64,000 nucleotides of DNA from an uncultured Flavobacteriaceae bacterium (GCA_943787365.1 CALSMD010000001.1:558001-622000); one strand, 5' to 3'; counted from the first letter of the stretch, positions 36,734-45,506 are shown. Notes: generated from the letters alone by a model not told the origin. Program-made: numbers and translations.

Positions 36734-37813
36734 ATGATTTTAAAATCATTAAACTTATTAAACTACAAAAATTTCGATGCCTTTTCGGTAGAATTTGATG
36801 CAAAAATCAATTGTTTCGTTGGGGCGAATGGTGTCGGAAAAACGAATATTCTAGACGCTATTTACCACCTCTCTTTTGGGAAAAGCTATTTCAACCCTAT
36901 TGCGTCTCAAAACATCCGACATGAAGAAGATTTTTTTGTGGTCGATGGTTTATATGAAAAAAAGGATCGCGAAGAAAAAGTAATTGTTTCTCTTAAAAGA
37001 GGTCAAAAGAAAATCATCAAACGAAACGGAAAAGCCTACGATCGTTTTAGCGATCATATTGGGTTTTTACCTTTAGTGATTATATCTCCGACGGACCGTG
37101 ATTTGATTATTGAAGGGAGCGACACGCGCCGGAAATTCATGGATGGTGTCATTTCTCAAAGTGATAAAAGCTATTTAGAAGCCTTATTAAATTACTCAAA
37201 AATATTGGCGCAAAGAAATGCATTGCTAAAATATTTTGCCTTAAATAATAACTTTAATAAAGACTCCTTAGATGTTTATAACGAACAACTTAATGAATAT
37301 GGTGTTCAGATTTATGATAAGCGTAAAACGTTTTTAGAAGTCTTTACACCTATCTTTAAAAGCCGCTATAAAGCCATTAGCAACAACAGCGAAGACGTTG
37401 ATTTAATTTACAACAGTCAGTTGAATGACAATTCTTTAATGGAGTTGTTTGCGACGAGTATCAACAAGGATCGGATGCTGCAATATACAAGTGTTGGAAT
37501 TCATAAAGACGATTTAGATTTCTCTATTAAAGGGTATCCTGTTAAAAAATTCGGAAGTCAAGGGCAGCAAAAATCATTTTTAATTGCTTTGAAACTCGCA
37601 CAATTTGATTTTATTAAAGCGCAAAGTGGTGAAACGCCTCTCCTCCTACTGGATGATGTTTTTGATAAACTCGACGAGCAACGCGTGGCTCAAATTATCC
37701 AATTGGTGAATGACGAGAATTTTGGACAATTATTTATTTCGGACACCCATGCCGATCGTACCGAGAAAGCCATTAAAAGTGTGCATCAATCGTATCAAAT
37801 ATTTCAACTGTGA
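36734..37813 (+). CDS. recF: DNA replication and repair protein RecF
   Basis: A 359-residue SMC-like ATPase that helps load RecA at gaps with RecO and RecR. Walker A is [25 protein letters not shown] (about 30-54, quoted in part), with [19 protein letters not shown], the signature region [18 protein letters not shown] and Walker [18 protein letters not shown]. It is divergent from the TPR gene and overlaps the following lipoprotein gene by 4 nt, opening a three-gene operon. Confidence 0.96.
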   Translation: MILKSLNLLNYKNFDAFSVEFDAKINCFVGANGVGKTNILDAIYHLSFGKSYFNPIASQNIRHEEDFFVVDGLYEKKDREEKVIVSLKRGQKKIIKRNGKAYDRFSDHIGFLPLVIISPTDRDLIIEGSDTRRKFMDGVISQSDKSYLEALLNYSKILAQRNALLKYFALNNNFNKDSLDVYNEQLNEYGVQIYDKRKTFLEVFTPIFKSRYKAISNNSEDVDLIYNSQLNDNSLMELFATSINKDRMLQYTSVGIHKDDLDFSIKGYPVKKFGSQGQQKSFLIALKLAQFDFIKAQSGETPLLLLDDVFDKLDEQRVAQIIQLVNDENFGQLFISDTHADRTEKAIKSVHQSYQIFQL

Positions 37814-38226
37814 AACAACTTATAGCCCTTTCGTTTTTTATTTTACTGAGCAGCTGCCAATCAGATGTCTCTACTTACATTCCTTTTGTCGAAGGCTATT
37901 GGGAAATTGTGAGCGTTACCAAGGATCAAAAGAAAGTCAAAGAATTTAAAATGAGTGGTTCTGTGGATTACTTTAAAGTGAATACTGATTTATCAGGGTA
38001 TCGAAAAAAAGTCACCCCACGATTTGATGGAGCATTTGAAATGTCTCAGCATGAATCTAAATTTACCCTTTCTATAAAAGACGATCATTTATGGATTCAC
38101 TATGACAACAATGACGTTGCTTACAGTGAAGAAATTACGCGTGCCAACAACGCCAGCATGGTCATTTCCAACTCTGATGGATTTATATATACTTACAAAC
38201 CTTACGAACCTTTAATTTTTGATTAA
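37810..38226 (+). CDS. lipocalin-like hypothetical lipoprotein
   Basis: A 138-residue lipoprotein: signal [11 protein letters not shown] with the lipidated cysteine at about 16. The mature part looks like a small lipocalin-type beta barrel: a [13 protein letters not shown] first strand (G-x-W), and alternating strands through [15 protein letters not shown]. Its ligand is unknown. It starts with GTG overlapping recF by 4 nt and ends one base into the DUF721 gene (TAATG). Confidence 0.7.
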   Translation: MKQLIALSFFILLSSCQSDVSTYIPFVEGYWEIVSVTKDQKKVKEFKMSGSVDYFKVNTDLSGYRKKVTPRFDGAFEMSQHESKFTLSIKDDHLWIHYDNNDVAYSEEITRANNASMVISNSDGFIYTYKPYEPLIFD

Positions 38227-38522
38227 TGAGTAAACGCCAAAACGATCCGTTCAAAATTGATGATTTAATGAAGTCCTTTGTGAAAGAAAATAGACTCGAA
38301 AAAGGACTGGACAAAGTGAACGTGGAAGCTGCTTGGGCGGATATGATGGGCAATGGGGTTAATAACTACACCAACAGTGTAAAACTCCATAAAGACACGC
38401 TTTATGTAGAGTTAAGCTCTTCGGTATTAAGAGAGGAATTGAGCTATGGAAAAGACAAAATCATTAGTATGCTGAACGAATCTCTTGGGAAAAACCTCAT
38501 CACAAAATTAATTTTAAGGTAG
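38226..38522 (+). CDS. DUF721 (DciA-like) protein
   Basis: A 98-residue protein of the DUF721 family. Conserved features are IDDLMKSFVKENRLEKGLDKV, a W before the basic strand (AWADMMGNGVNNYT) and the DTLYVELSSSVLREELSYGKD region with an RLNE-type ending (MLNESLGKNLITKLIL). Members of this family include DciA, which helps load the replicative helicase in bacteria lacking DnaC. Being beside recF fits a DNA-replication role. A bidirectional terminator follows. Confidence 0.85.
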   Translation: MSKRQNDPFKIDDLMKSFVKENRLEKGLDKVNVEAAWADMMGNGVNNYTNSVKLHKDTLYVELSSSVLREELSYGKDKIISMLNESLGKNLITKLILR

Positions 38523-38532
38523 TATTGGGTAC

Positions 38533-38562
38533 AAAAAAAGCCACAATAGAATTGTAGCTTTT
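38533..38562. terminator. bidirectional terminator between the recF operon and ndk
   Basis: aaaagc-c-acaat and attgt-a-gctttt form a stem of about 11 bp around a three-base loop, with A-run and T-run on the two sides. It lies between convergent genes and can act on both strands. Confidence 0.75.
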
Positions 38563-38584
38563 AGACTATTTTTATTGAACGTGT

Positions 38585-39004
38585 TTAGAACATCTCTCTA
38601 CCTGAAAAATGGAAAGCGCCTTCAATTGCAGCATTTTCATCACTGTCACTTCCATGCACTGCATTTTCGCTAATAGAGTCTGCAAACATATTACGGATGG
38701 TTCCTTCTGCAGCTTCTGCTGGATTTGTTGCACCAATTAAAGTTCTGAAATCTTCTACTGCATTTTCCTTTTCAAGAATTGCCGCCACAATAGGGCCACG
38801 AGTCATGTAAGTTACCAGTTCGCCATAAAATGGACGCTCACTATGAACGGCATAAAAAGCTTCGGCATCTGCCTTTGTAAGTTGTGTTAATTTCATCGCT
38901 ACGATTCTGAAACCTGAAGCGGTGATTTTTTCTACGATTCCACCTATATTCCCTTTCTCAACAGAATCGGGCTTAAGCATTGTAAACGTTTTGTTAGTTA
39001 CCAT
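38585..39004 (-). CDS. ndk: nucleoside-diphosphate kinase
   Basis: A 139-residue enzyme balancing NTP pools by a phospho-histidine mechanism. It has [50 protein letters not shown], and the active-site [15 protein letters not shown] with the catalytic His (about 115). Start chosen at ATG 39004 (MVTNKTFTM): the longer start adds eight residues absent from the family. A minus-strand TATTTTTG box lies at 39026-39033. Divergent from the NrnA-like gene. Confidence 0.96.
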   Translation of the reverse strand: MVTNKTFTMLKPDSVEKGNIGGIVEKITASGFRIVAMKLTQLTKADAEAFYAVHSERPFYGELVTYMTRGPIVAAILEKENAVEDFRTLIGATNPAEAAEGTIRNMFADSISENAVHGSDSDENAAIEGAFHFSGREMF

Positions 39005-39079
39005 GGTCTTTGTATAAATTTTGTGCAAAAATAAGGTTTTTCTACAAATAATTGAGCTTCCAACTATTTTAAAAAATTG

Positions 39080-39087
39080 TATCTTTG
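39080..39087 (+). promoter_or_regulatory. -7 box of the NrnA-like gene, close to the start codon
   Basis: TATCTTTG lies only 6 nt before the ATG at 39094. Transcription from it would begin at or near the start codon, so the mRNA may be leaderless. Confidence 0.5.
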
Positions 39088-39093
39088 CACGCT

Positions 39094-40110
39094 ATGAATA
39101 CAGCAGAAATTTTAGACCTTAAAAAAATATTATCCACACCTAAAAAAGTGGTCATTGTCCCTCATAAAAATCCAGATGGAGATGCTATGGGCTCCACTTT
39201 AGGATTGTTACACTACCTTAAAAAATTAGGACATTCGGCAACCGTGATTGCGCCCAATGACTACCCAGAGTTTTTGAAATGGATTCCAGGAACCAAAGAG
39301 GTTCTTATATATGAAGAAGACACTATTGCTTCTGAGGCACTCATTTCCGAAGCTGATCTTATTTTTACTTTAGACTTCAATGCACTACACCGATGTGGTG
39401 CGATGGGTACGCCTATTGAAAATTCAAGTGCCATTAAAATTATGATTGATCATCACCAACAACCGGATGATTATGCGACCTATGTCTATTCTGACGTGAG
39501 TATGTGTTCGACTTGCGAAATGGTGTATCATTTTATCGAAATGATGGGTGATTTAGAGCTGATAGATGTCGCTATTGGAGAAGCATTATATACAGGTATT
39601 ATGACCGATACTGCTTCGTTCCGATTTCCGCTAACCACGAGTACCACCCACCGTGTGATTGCACATTTGATTGACGTTGGAGTTGAGAAATCAGATATTC
39701 ACAATGCAGTCTATGACACCAATAGTTTTGGTCGCCTCCAACTGATGGGCTGTGCCTTGAATAACTTAAGGTTTTTAGAAGATTTTAAAACATCTTATAT
39801 TAGTTTAACCAATAAGGAATTGGATGCGCATGATTTTCAAAAAGGAGATACGGAAGGCTTGGTGAATTATGGCTTGTCGCTGAAAGGTGCTAAATTTGCC
39901 GTCATATTTATTGAACATCAAGAAGAAAGCATCATTAAAATCTCATTCCGATCGAAAGGTACTTTTGACGTAAACACCTTTGCAAGAACACATTTTAACG
40001 GTGGTGGACACAAAAATGCTTCTGGTGGACGTAGCAACCTCAACTTAGAAGATACCATTGCAAAATTTATTAGTATATTGTCTGACTATAAATCGGAACT
40101 AAATTCATGA
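39094..40110 (+). CDS. DHH/DHHA1 phosphoesterase (NrnA-like oligoribonuclease)
   Basis: A 338-residue cytosolic phosphoesterase. The DHH domain has VVIVPHKNPDGDAMGSTLGL (first metal motif), DLIFTLDFN, IMIDHHQQPDDYA (the DHH signature, about 117-127) and TGIMTDTASFRFP. The DHHA1 domain ends FNGGGHKNASGGRS. The family hydrolyses nano-RNA, pAp or cyclic dinucleotide-derived pNpN; the exact role here is open. I chose the ATG at 39094; the TTG at 39085 lies within the promoter box. It overlaps gldI by 4 nt. Confidence 0.93.
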   Translation: MNTAEILDLKKILSTPKKVVIVPHKNPDGDAMGSTLGLLHYLKKLGHSATVIAPNDYPEFLKWIPGTKEVLIYEEDTIASEALISEADLIFTLDFNALHRCGAMGTPIENSSAIKIMIDHHQQPDDYATYVYSDVSMCSTCEMVYHFIEMMGDLELIDVAIGEALYTGIMTDTASFRFPLTTSTTHRVIAHLIDVGVEKSDIHNAVYDTNSFGRLQLMGCALNNLRFLEDFKTSYISLTNKELDAHDFQKGDTEGLVNYGLSLKGAKFAVIFIEHQEESIIKISFRSKGTFDVNTFARTHFNGGGHKNASGGRSNLNLEDTIAKFISILSDYKSELNS

Positions 40111-40640
40111 AGCACTGGCTGTTATTCATATTCACATTTTTACTTTTTTCCAGCTGTAAACCTTCGGAAGCGAGACGTCCTGTCTCAAATAATTCGGGCT
40201 CATTTATTGATGCTTCGATTGAACGTAATAAGCAATTGAATAATAGAGAATATACTCAGATTGAGGCTTTCATTACAGATTCTGACAAACCTTTTCAATC
40301 TTCAGAATATGGGTTTTGGTATGCTTACAACACTAAAACAACTACGAACACACAAACCCCTAAGTTTGGCGATTTAGTACAGTACACCTATGCACTTAAA
40401 ACTTTAGAGGGGCAAGTCATTTATAATGATACAGAATTAGAAACTCAAACTTATTACATCGATCAACAAGAATTGTTTTCTGGATTGAGAGAAGGTTTAA
40501 AATTGATGAAAGAGGGCGAATCAGTTACCTTTATATTTCCCTCTCAAAAAGCATATGGCTATTATGGCGATCTCAATAAAATTGGGAGCAACATACCGCT
40601 GATTTGCGATGTTTCTCTATTAAAACTTACCAACAATTAA
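40107..40640 (+). CDS. gldI: gliding motility-associated peptidyl-prolyl isomerase GldI
   Basis: A 177-residue lipoprotein with signal LLFIFTFLLFSSC (Cys17 lipidated) and an FKBP domain (about 75-175): FGDLVQYTYALKTLEGQVIYND, LFSGLREGLKLMKEGESVTFIFPSQKAYGYYGD, NIPLICDVSLLKL. GldI is one of the lipoproteins needed for gliding motility, linked to type IX secretion in flavobacteria. Position next to the other isomerase gene fits a periplasmic folding pair. The family call is supported by both the lipobox and the FKBP core. Confidence 0.88.
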   Translation: MKHWLLFIFTFLLFSSCKPSEARRPVSNNSGSFIDASIERNKQLNNREYTQIEAFITDSDKPFQSSEYGFWYAYNTKTTTNTQTPKFGDLVQYTYALKTLEGQVIYNDTELETQTYYIDQQELFSGLREGLKLMKEGESVTFIFPSQKAYGYYGDLNKIGSNIPLICDVSLLKLTNN

Positions 40641-40682
40641 AACATCCTAAACTATTTAAAACCCAATTAAAAATCAAAAAAA

Positions 40683-41858
40683 ATGAAATTCACAAAACTA
40701 TTTATCCAATTATTTGCAGCAGGATTGCTGATTAGCTCCACCGGTTGTCAAGAAAAATACCCAGATTTAGGCGAAGGTATGTTTGCCGAATTTGTAACTT
40801 CTAAAGACACGATCATTATACAGTTGTTTTATGACAAAGTGCCATTAACAGTTGCTAATTTTGTAGGTCTTGCAGATGGGACTCACCCTATGTTGCCCGA
40901 TTCTTTAAAAGGGAAGCCATACTATGACGGCACTGTGTTTCACAGAGTGATTGACAACTTTATGATTCAGGGTGGTGACCCAACCGCAACAGGTTCTGGG
41001 AGTCCAGGATTCAAATTTGGTGATGAATTTGACGACAGTCTAAAACATGATAAGCCAGGGATTTTATCGATGGCCAACTCTGGACCTGCCACAAACGGTA
41101 GCCAGTTTTTTATCACTGAAAAACCAACTCCACACCTTGATAACAGACATTCTGTTTTTGGAGAAGTGGTCAAAGGCTTCGCCATCGTTGATACCATCTC
41201 AAACGTTAAAGTTACTCCGGGATCAAACAAGCCTGTGGAAGACGTTAAAATATTAAAATTGAACATCATTCGTCAAGGAATGAGCGCCAAAGGATTTGAT
41301 GCTGTGGACACATGGAACACAGAACTTCCTCTATTAGAAGAAAAGCGTTTACAAAAACTTGAAGATGCAAAACAAAAAGCGGAAGAGGCTAAAAAAATTG
41401 CAGAAGAAAAAATGCAGATTGCTGCTGATGAAATGGTCGCTGGATTAGATACCTATAAGAGTAAAGCTACACAGCAAACTTCAGGCTTACTTGTTTATAA
41501 CATCACTAAAGGCAACGGTCCAAAACCACGAACGGGTGCGACTGTAAAGTTGAATTATGAAGGCTATTTTACAGATGGTAAGTTGTTTGGCAGCAACGTT
41601 AAATCAGTTGATGAGAAGTATGGTACTTATGACATCCGAAAAGAACAGCAAGGTGCTTACAACGCAATGCCAATGAAAATCGATCCAGAAGCACAAATGA
41701 TACCTGGTTTCAAAGAAGGCGTGTTTGATATGTCTGTAGGAGGCAAAATATTCTTATACCTTCCTTCTTATCTTGCTTACGGAGAAAAAGGTCGTGGACC
41801 GATCAAACCGAATACCGATTTGATATTTATTATTGAAATGCTGGAAATCGCAGAATAA
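40683..41858 (+). CDS. dual cyclophilin-FKBP peptidylprolyl isomerase lipoprotein
   Basis: A 391-residue lipoprotein (LISSTGC, Cys22 lipidated). Residues about 30-200 are a cyclophilin: VPLTVANFVGLADGTHP, YDGTVFHRVIDNFMIQGGDPT, and FFITEKPTPHLDNRHSVFGEVV. A coiled coil rich in Lys, Glu and Ala follows (about 215-250). Residues about 265-391 are an FKBP: KPRTGATVKLNYEGYFTDGKLF, IPGFKEGVFDMSVGGKIFLYLPSYLAYGEKG, NTDLIFIIEMLEI. Cyclophilin-FKBP fusions are known in flavobacteria. Probably a periplasmic proline isomerase and chaperone. It lies 42 nt after gldI. Confidence 0.93.
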   Translation: MKFTKLFIQLFAAGLLISSTGCQEKYPDLGEGMFAEFVTSKDTIIIQLFYDKVPLTVANFVGLADGTHPMLPDSLKGKPYYDGTVFHRVIDNFMIQGGDPTATGSGSPGFKFGDEFDDSLKHDKPGILSMANSGPATNGSQFFITEKPTPHLDNRHSVFGEVVKGFAIVDTISNVKVTPGSNKPVEDVKILKLNIIRQGMSAKGFDAVDTWNTELPLLEEKRLQKLEDAKQKAEEAKKIAEEKMQIAADEMVAGLDTYKSKATQQTSGLLVYNITKGNGPKPRTGATVKLNYEGYFTDGKLFGSNVKSVDEKYGTYDIRKEQQGAYNAMPMKIDPEAQMIPGFKEGVFDMSVGGKIFLYLPSYLAYGEKGRGPIKPNTDLIFIIEMLEIAE

Positions 41859-41880
41859 TTTACAACTACAATAAAACAAA

Positions 41881-41907
41881 AAAAGCAGCCGATTGGCTGC
41901 TTTTTTT
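41881..41907. terminator. terminator after the isomerase gene
   Basis: agcagcc-gatt-ggctgct forms a perfect 7-bp stem with a four-base loop, preceded by A and followed by seven T. It can terminate both the isomerase operon and the convergent pepD gene. Confidence 0.85.
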
Positions 41908-41925
41908 ATAGAATAAAATGAACAT

Positions 41926-43386
41926 TTATGCTTTTGGGATCTCTTTTAAAATTTCTAAAACAAAGACCCAAAATTTCTGAACAGAAGAAATCTGAGCGCG
42001 TTCATCAGGAGAATGTGCTCCTCTGATATTCGGTCCAAAACTGATCATTTCCATATCGGGATAATTCGTTCCTAAAAGACCGCATTCTAAACCGGCATGA
42101 CAGGCCGCTACATGTGGTTTTTCGTTGTATAGTTTTTCGTATAAAGATCTTAATACTTTCAGAATCGACGAATCCATGTCGGGTTCCCATCCTGGGTAAT
42201 CCCCAGAAAGCTCTACCTCGCAGCCAATAAGCTCAAAGGTTGCACGCAACATCATTGCTAAATCCATTTTAGAGGATTCTACAGAAGAACGTGTGAGACA
42301 ACCTATTTTTACGTTCCCACCTTTGATAATAACACGTGCTATATTATTAGACGTTTCTACCAATTCAGGAATGTCGGGACTCATGCGGTACACGCCATTC
42401 CAAGCGGCGTAAATGGCACGGGTTAATCCTTCTTGAACTCCCAAGTCCATCATCACTTTTGGCGTGTCTATTTTAGTAAACTCAACCGTTAAGTCTGGCT
42501 CCAATGTTTTGAGTTCTGTTTGTATGGATTCAACTTGCATTCCCATTTCGTACTTAAAAGCGTCTTCTTGCACTAGGTCTATAGAAACAATTGCTTTGCT
42601 CTCTCTAGGAATCGCGTTGCGTAAACTTCCACCATCAATTTCAGAAATTCGCAATCCGAAATTTTCAAAGGCATCAAACAGCAAACGGTTCATGATTTTA
42701 TTGGCATTTCCGAATCCTTTATGAATGTCCATTCCTGAATGGCCACCTTGCAATCCTTTAACTTCAATAGAGTATCCTATTTTGGTTTCAGGTGTTGGTT
42801 CTTCGTTGTATGTGCCTACGGCGGTCACATCAATGCCTCCGGCACAGCCCACTCCAATTTCGTCGTCATCTTCGGTATCTAGGTTTAAAAGAATTTCTCC
42901 TTTTAACAAGCCTCCTTTTAGACCCATCGCACCTGTCATACCTGTTTCTTCATCGATCGTAAACAAGGCTTCAATGGCAGGGTGTGGAATGTCGGTACTT
43001 TCTAGTATAGCCATAATAGTTGCAACTCCTAAGCCGTTATCGGCTCCTAGAGTCGTTCCATTTGCTTTGACCCAGTCTCCATCGACAATCATCTCAATGC
43101 CTTGGGTTAAAAAATCAAAATCAGTATCGCTATTCTTTTGATGTACCATATCTAAATGCGATTGCATGACAATGGCTTTACGATCTTCCATGCCTGCTGT
43201 GGCTGGTTTTTTTATGATGACATTTCCTACCTCATCTTCAATCGTTTCAAAGTTAAGTGCGGCTCCAAAATCTTTCATAAATGCAATGACGCGTTCTTCT
43301 TTTTTAGAAGGACGGGGCACGGCATTCAAATCTGCAAATTTATTCCAAACTGCTTTGGGTTCCAGTTCACGTATGTCTTGGCTCAT
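41926..43386 (-). CDS. pepD: aminoacyl-histidine dipeptidase (M20 family)
   Basis: A 486-residue cytosolic zinc dipeptidase (carnosinase/PepD type). Metal-ligand motifs in order: MQSHLDMVH, ANGTTLGADNGLGVA (bridging Asp), LFTIDEETGMTGA (catalytic Glu pair), LLNLDTEDDDEIGVG and the C-terminal ISFGPNIRGAHSPDERAQ. A dimerisation domain lies in the middle (GLQGGHSGMDIHKGFGNA). The ATG at 43386 (MSQDIRELEPKAVW) was preferred over 43410, which adds residues outside the family start. The neighbouring DUF3810 gene is divergent. Confidence 0.95.
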   Translation of the reverse strand: MSQDIRELEPKAVWNKFADLNAVPRPSKKEERVIAFMKDFGAALNFETIEDEVGNVIIKKPATAGMEDRKAIVMQSHLDMVHQKNSDTDFDFLTQGIEMIVDGDWVKANGTTLGADNGLGVATIMAILESTDIPHPAIEALFTIDEETGMTGAMGLKGGLLKGEILLNLDTEDDDEIGVGCAGGIDVTAVGTYNEEPTPETKIGYSIEVKGLQGGHSGMDIHKGFGNANKIMNRLLFDAFENFGLRISEIDGGSLRNAIPRESKAIVSIDLVQEDAFKYEMGMQVESIQTELKTLEPDLTVEFTKIDTPKVMMDLGVQEGLTRAIYAAWNGVYRMSPDIPELVETSNNIARVIIKGGNVKIGCLTRSSVESSKMDLAMMLRATFELIGCEVELSGDYPGWEPDMDSSILKVLRSLYEKLYNEKPHVAACHAGLECGLLGTNYPDMEMISFGPNIRGAHSPDERAQISSVQKFWVFVLEILKEIPKA

Positions 43387-43589
43387 AATAGATGTATTTT
43401 TTTGTTGCACAAAGGTACGTATTCCTTCCCGATCATATACTCAATACACATAGCTTTTCGGGTTTTTCACTCTTTCTTTTTCCCTTTCTCTGCGTTAAAA
43501 TTTTAAACCGTAGCTACGGCTATGCTTGGAAATTTTGTCTTAATAAAGAAAAAAATAAAATCGTCAAAATTCCAGAAAATCTAAATCTA

Positions 43590-43618
43590 TTGAGTATAAA
43601 TTAAAATTATTACTTTTG
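43590..43618 (+). promoter_or_regulatory. promoter of the DUF3810 gene, close to the start codon
   Basis: TTG (43590-43592), 18 nt, then TACTTTTG (43611-43618). Only 4 nt separate the box from the ATG at 43623, so the transcript is probably leaderless or nearly so. Confidence 0.55.
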
Positions 43619-43622
43619 AGTG

Positions 43623-44693
43623 ATGTCTAAAAAAAAGAAAATCATACTTGCTTTGAGTTTGCTGCCTCAATACTTTCTTCTAAAAGTAGCGAAGCAGTAT
43701 CCTGATTTTATGGAGACGTATTACAGTATGGGTGTTTTTCCTATACTCTCAAAACTACTAAACACGGCTTTTAAATGGATTCCCTTTTCTGTGGGCGATC
43801 TGTTGTACATCGCCTTGATTGTTTATGTGATCCGTTGGGTGGTTCTCAATTGGAAACGCCTCAGAACACAGCCCAAAGCGTGGGGTTTGGATGTGTTATC
43901 TTTTGTGTCCCTTTTCTATTTTATGTTTCATTTGTGTTGGGGGTACAATTATTACCGAGTGCCTTTGCATACGACACTCAATTTAAACCCAAAATATACC
44001 ACGGCTCAATTAAAATCGGTTACCAACCAACTGGTTAAAAAAACGAATAGACTTCACTTTGCGATCACCCAAGATTCTTTATTAAAAACGCCCCTCCCTT
44101 ATGCCTTTTCTGAACTGACCGAAATCAGTCAAACAGGCTATTCTCAATTAGAAAAGGTGTATCCAAATTTTAAACACGACGGCAAAAACAGTAAAAAATC
44201 ACTATTTAGTACGCCCTTATCGTATATGGGGTTTAGTGGTTATGTGAATCCGTTAACCCTAGAAGCGCACATCAATGCTGTGATGCCTGCCAATTCTATG
44301 CCGACGACCATTGCGCACGAACAAGCGCATCAGTTGGGCTATGCGGCAGAGAACGAAGCTAATTTTATTGGATTTTTGGCGAGCATCCATAATGAAAACC
44401 CATATTTCAACTATGCAGGTTATAAATTTGCGTTGCGCTATTGTTTAATAGAATTATCTAAAAGGGATCCGGATGCCTACGACTCTGTTTTATGCACGAT
44501 CAATCCTGGTATCTTAGAAGATTATCAGGAAGCGTTTGAGTTCTGGAGTGCTTACAACAACCCGTTGGAACCTCTTTTTAAAGGATTTTACAGCCATTTC
44601 TTAAAGGCTAACAACCAAGTCAAAGGTATTGAGAGCTATAGCTATGTGGTGGCGCTTTTGGTGGATTATTTGGAGGATTATTTGGAGGATTAA
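43623..44693 (+). CDS. DUF3810 membrane protein with HExxH motif
   Basis: A 356-residue protein with three N-terminal hydrophobic helices (about 8-25, 55-75, 95-115), then a soluble domain of the DUF3810 family. The sequence TTIAHEQAHQLGYAAENEANFIGF (His232, Glu233, His236) is a zinc-metalloprotease-type HExxH with a downstream Glu, so a membrane metallopeptidase is plausible. FSTPLSYMGFSGYVNPLTLEAHIN is also conserved. The C-terminus carries a short repeated YLED-YLED. I used the second of two adjacent starts (GTG 43620, ATG 43623). Confidence 0.85.
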   Translation: MSKKKKIILALSLLPQYFLLKVAKQYPDFMETYYSMGVFPILSKLLNTAFKWIPFSVGDLLYIALIVYVIRWVVLNWKRLRTQPKAWGLDVLSFVSLFYFMFHLCWGYNYYRVPLHTTLNLNPKYTTAQLKSVTNQLVKKTNRLHFAITQDSLLKTPLPYAFSELTEISQTGYSQLEKVYPNFKHDGKNSKKSLFSTPLSYMGFSGYVNPLTLEAHINAVMPANSMPTTIAHEQAHQLGYAAENEANFIGFLASIHNENPYFNYAGYKFALRYCLIELSKRDPDAYDSVLCTINPGILEDYQEAFEFWSAYNNPLEPLFKGFYSHFLKANNQVKGIESYSYVVALLVDYLEDYLED

Positions 44694-44748
44694 AATCATA
44701 AAAAATAAGTTCAACTTCTCATAATTATTAATATTTAACACTTTAAGA

Positions 44749-44812
44749 TTCTGAAATAAACCTGCCTACAGTCAGGCAGGACTTCCTGACGGTAGGTAGG
44801 TTCAGAATGACA
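44749..44812. repeat. inverted repeat containing cctgcctacagtcagg
   Basis: cctgcctacagtcagg (44761-44776) pairs with cctgacggtaggtagg (44785-44800), and the outer ttctgaa with ttcagaa, giving a long hairpin of about 23 bp per arm. Hairpins with this wording are, from memory, frequent in flavobacterial intergenic DNA. It may double as a terminator for the DUF3810 gene or be a small dispersed element. Confidence 0.65.
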
Positions 44813-44861
44813 GATTTTTATATTTTAGACAAAAGTTTACGACTGTTTTAAAATGTCATAT

Positions 44862-44883
44862 TTTGTACATATATTTGTACAAA
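44862..44883. promoter_or_regulatory. operator-promoter of the yefM-yoeB module
   Basis: TTTGTACA and TGTACAAA form a perfect inverted repeat of 8-bp arms around six bases. The two TGTACA hexamers (44864-44869, 44876-44881) are 12 nt apart, and the -7-type box TATATTTG (44870-44877) lies between and over them. In E. coli the YefM antitoxin recognises TGTACA cores, so this is a likely autoregulatory operator. It lies 12 nt before the antitoxin ATG. Confidence 0.75.
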
Positions 44884-44895
44884 TAAAACAACATT

Positions 44896-45147
44896 ATGAT
44901 TACAGCAACCATCTCTGATTTCAGAAAAGATATTAAGGAGTACTTCAGCAAAGTCACTGAAAATTTTGAGACATTAATTATCAATAGAGGGAAAAACTCT
45001 GGTGTTGTGGTGATTTCATTGGAAGAATACAACGCCCTTGTGACTACTCAATACGAGATGAGTTCTGATAAAAATAAAGCGCGATTGGATGCTGCAATTG
45101 AAAAATTTAAAAAAGAAGACACATTCGCTATAGAACTTATTGAATAA
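44896..45147 (+). CDS. yefM: YefM/Phd family antitoxin
   Basis: An 83-residue type II antitoxin. The N-terminal Phd/YefM DNA-binding fold is clear: TATISDFRKDIKEYFSKVTEN, then LIINRGKNSGVVVISLEEYNAL. The C-terminal half (KARLDAAIEKFKKEDTFAIELI) should wrap around the YoeB toxin. With the toxin it should repress its own promoter at the inverted repeat just upstream. The stop overlaps the toxin start (TAATG). Confidence 0.93.
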   Translation: MITATISDFRKDIKEYFSKVTENFETLIINRGKNSGVVVISLEEYNALVTTQYEMSSDKNKARLDAAIEKFKKEDTFAIELIE

Positions 45148-45404
45148 TGAAGTATCTATTTGTAGACGAATCCTGGGAAGATTATTTGTATTGGCAAAAA
45201 ATTGACAAAAAAATGCTCAAACGAATCAACTTATTGATCAAAGATATTACTAAACACCCCTACGAAGGGCTTGGAAAACCAGAGCCTTTAAAACATAACT
45301 ATCGTGGATTTTGGTCGCGGAGAATTAATGAAGAACAGCGTTTAATTTATCAAGTTCGTGAGGATGAAATCAGAATTATAAAATGTAGATTTCATTATGA
45401 TTAA
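45147..45404 (+). CDS. yoeB: YoeB family toxin (mRNA interferase)
   Basis: An 85-residue RelE-superfamily toxin cleaving mRNA in the ribosomal A site. The family catalytic residues fall at the same numbers as in E. coli YoeB: Glu46, Arg65, His83 and Tyr84. Conserved segments are SWEDYLYWQ, HPYEGLGKPEPLKHNYRGFWSRRIN and RLIYQV. It is one base overlapped with the antitoxin. The toxin looks intact. Confidence 0.95.
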   Translation: MKYLFVDESWEDYLYWQKIDKKMLKRINLLIKDITKHPYEGLGKPEPLKHNYRGFWSRRINEEQRLIYQVREDEIRIIKCRFHYD

Positions 45405-45506
45405 ATCAGGTGTGTTAGCTCCGATAATCACTGTACTGAAAACTTCTCGCCGCTTTTTAATATCTAAATACGTTGATTAAACTTATAAAATCACACACAC
45501 CTACCC

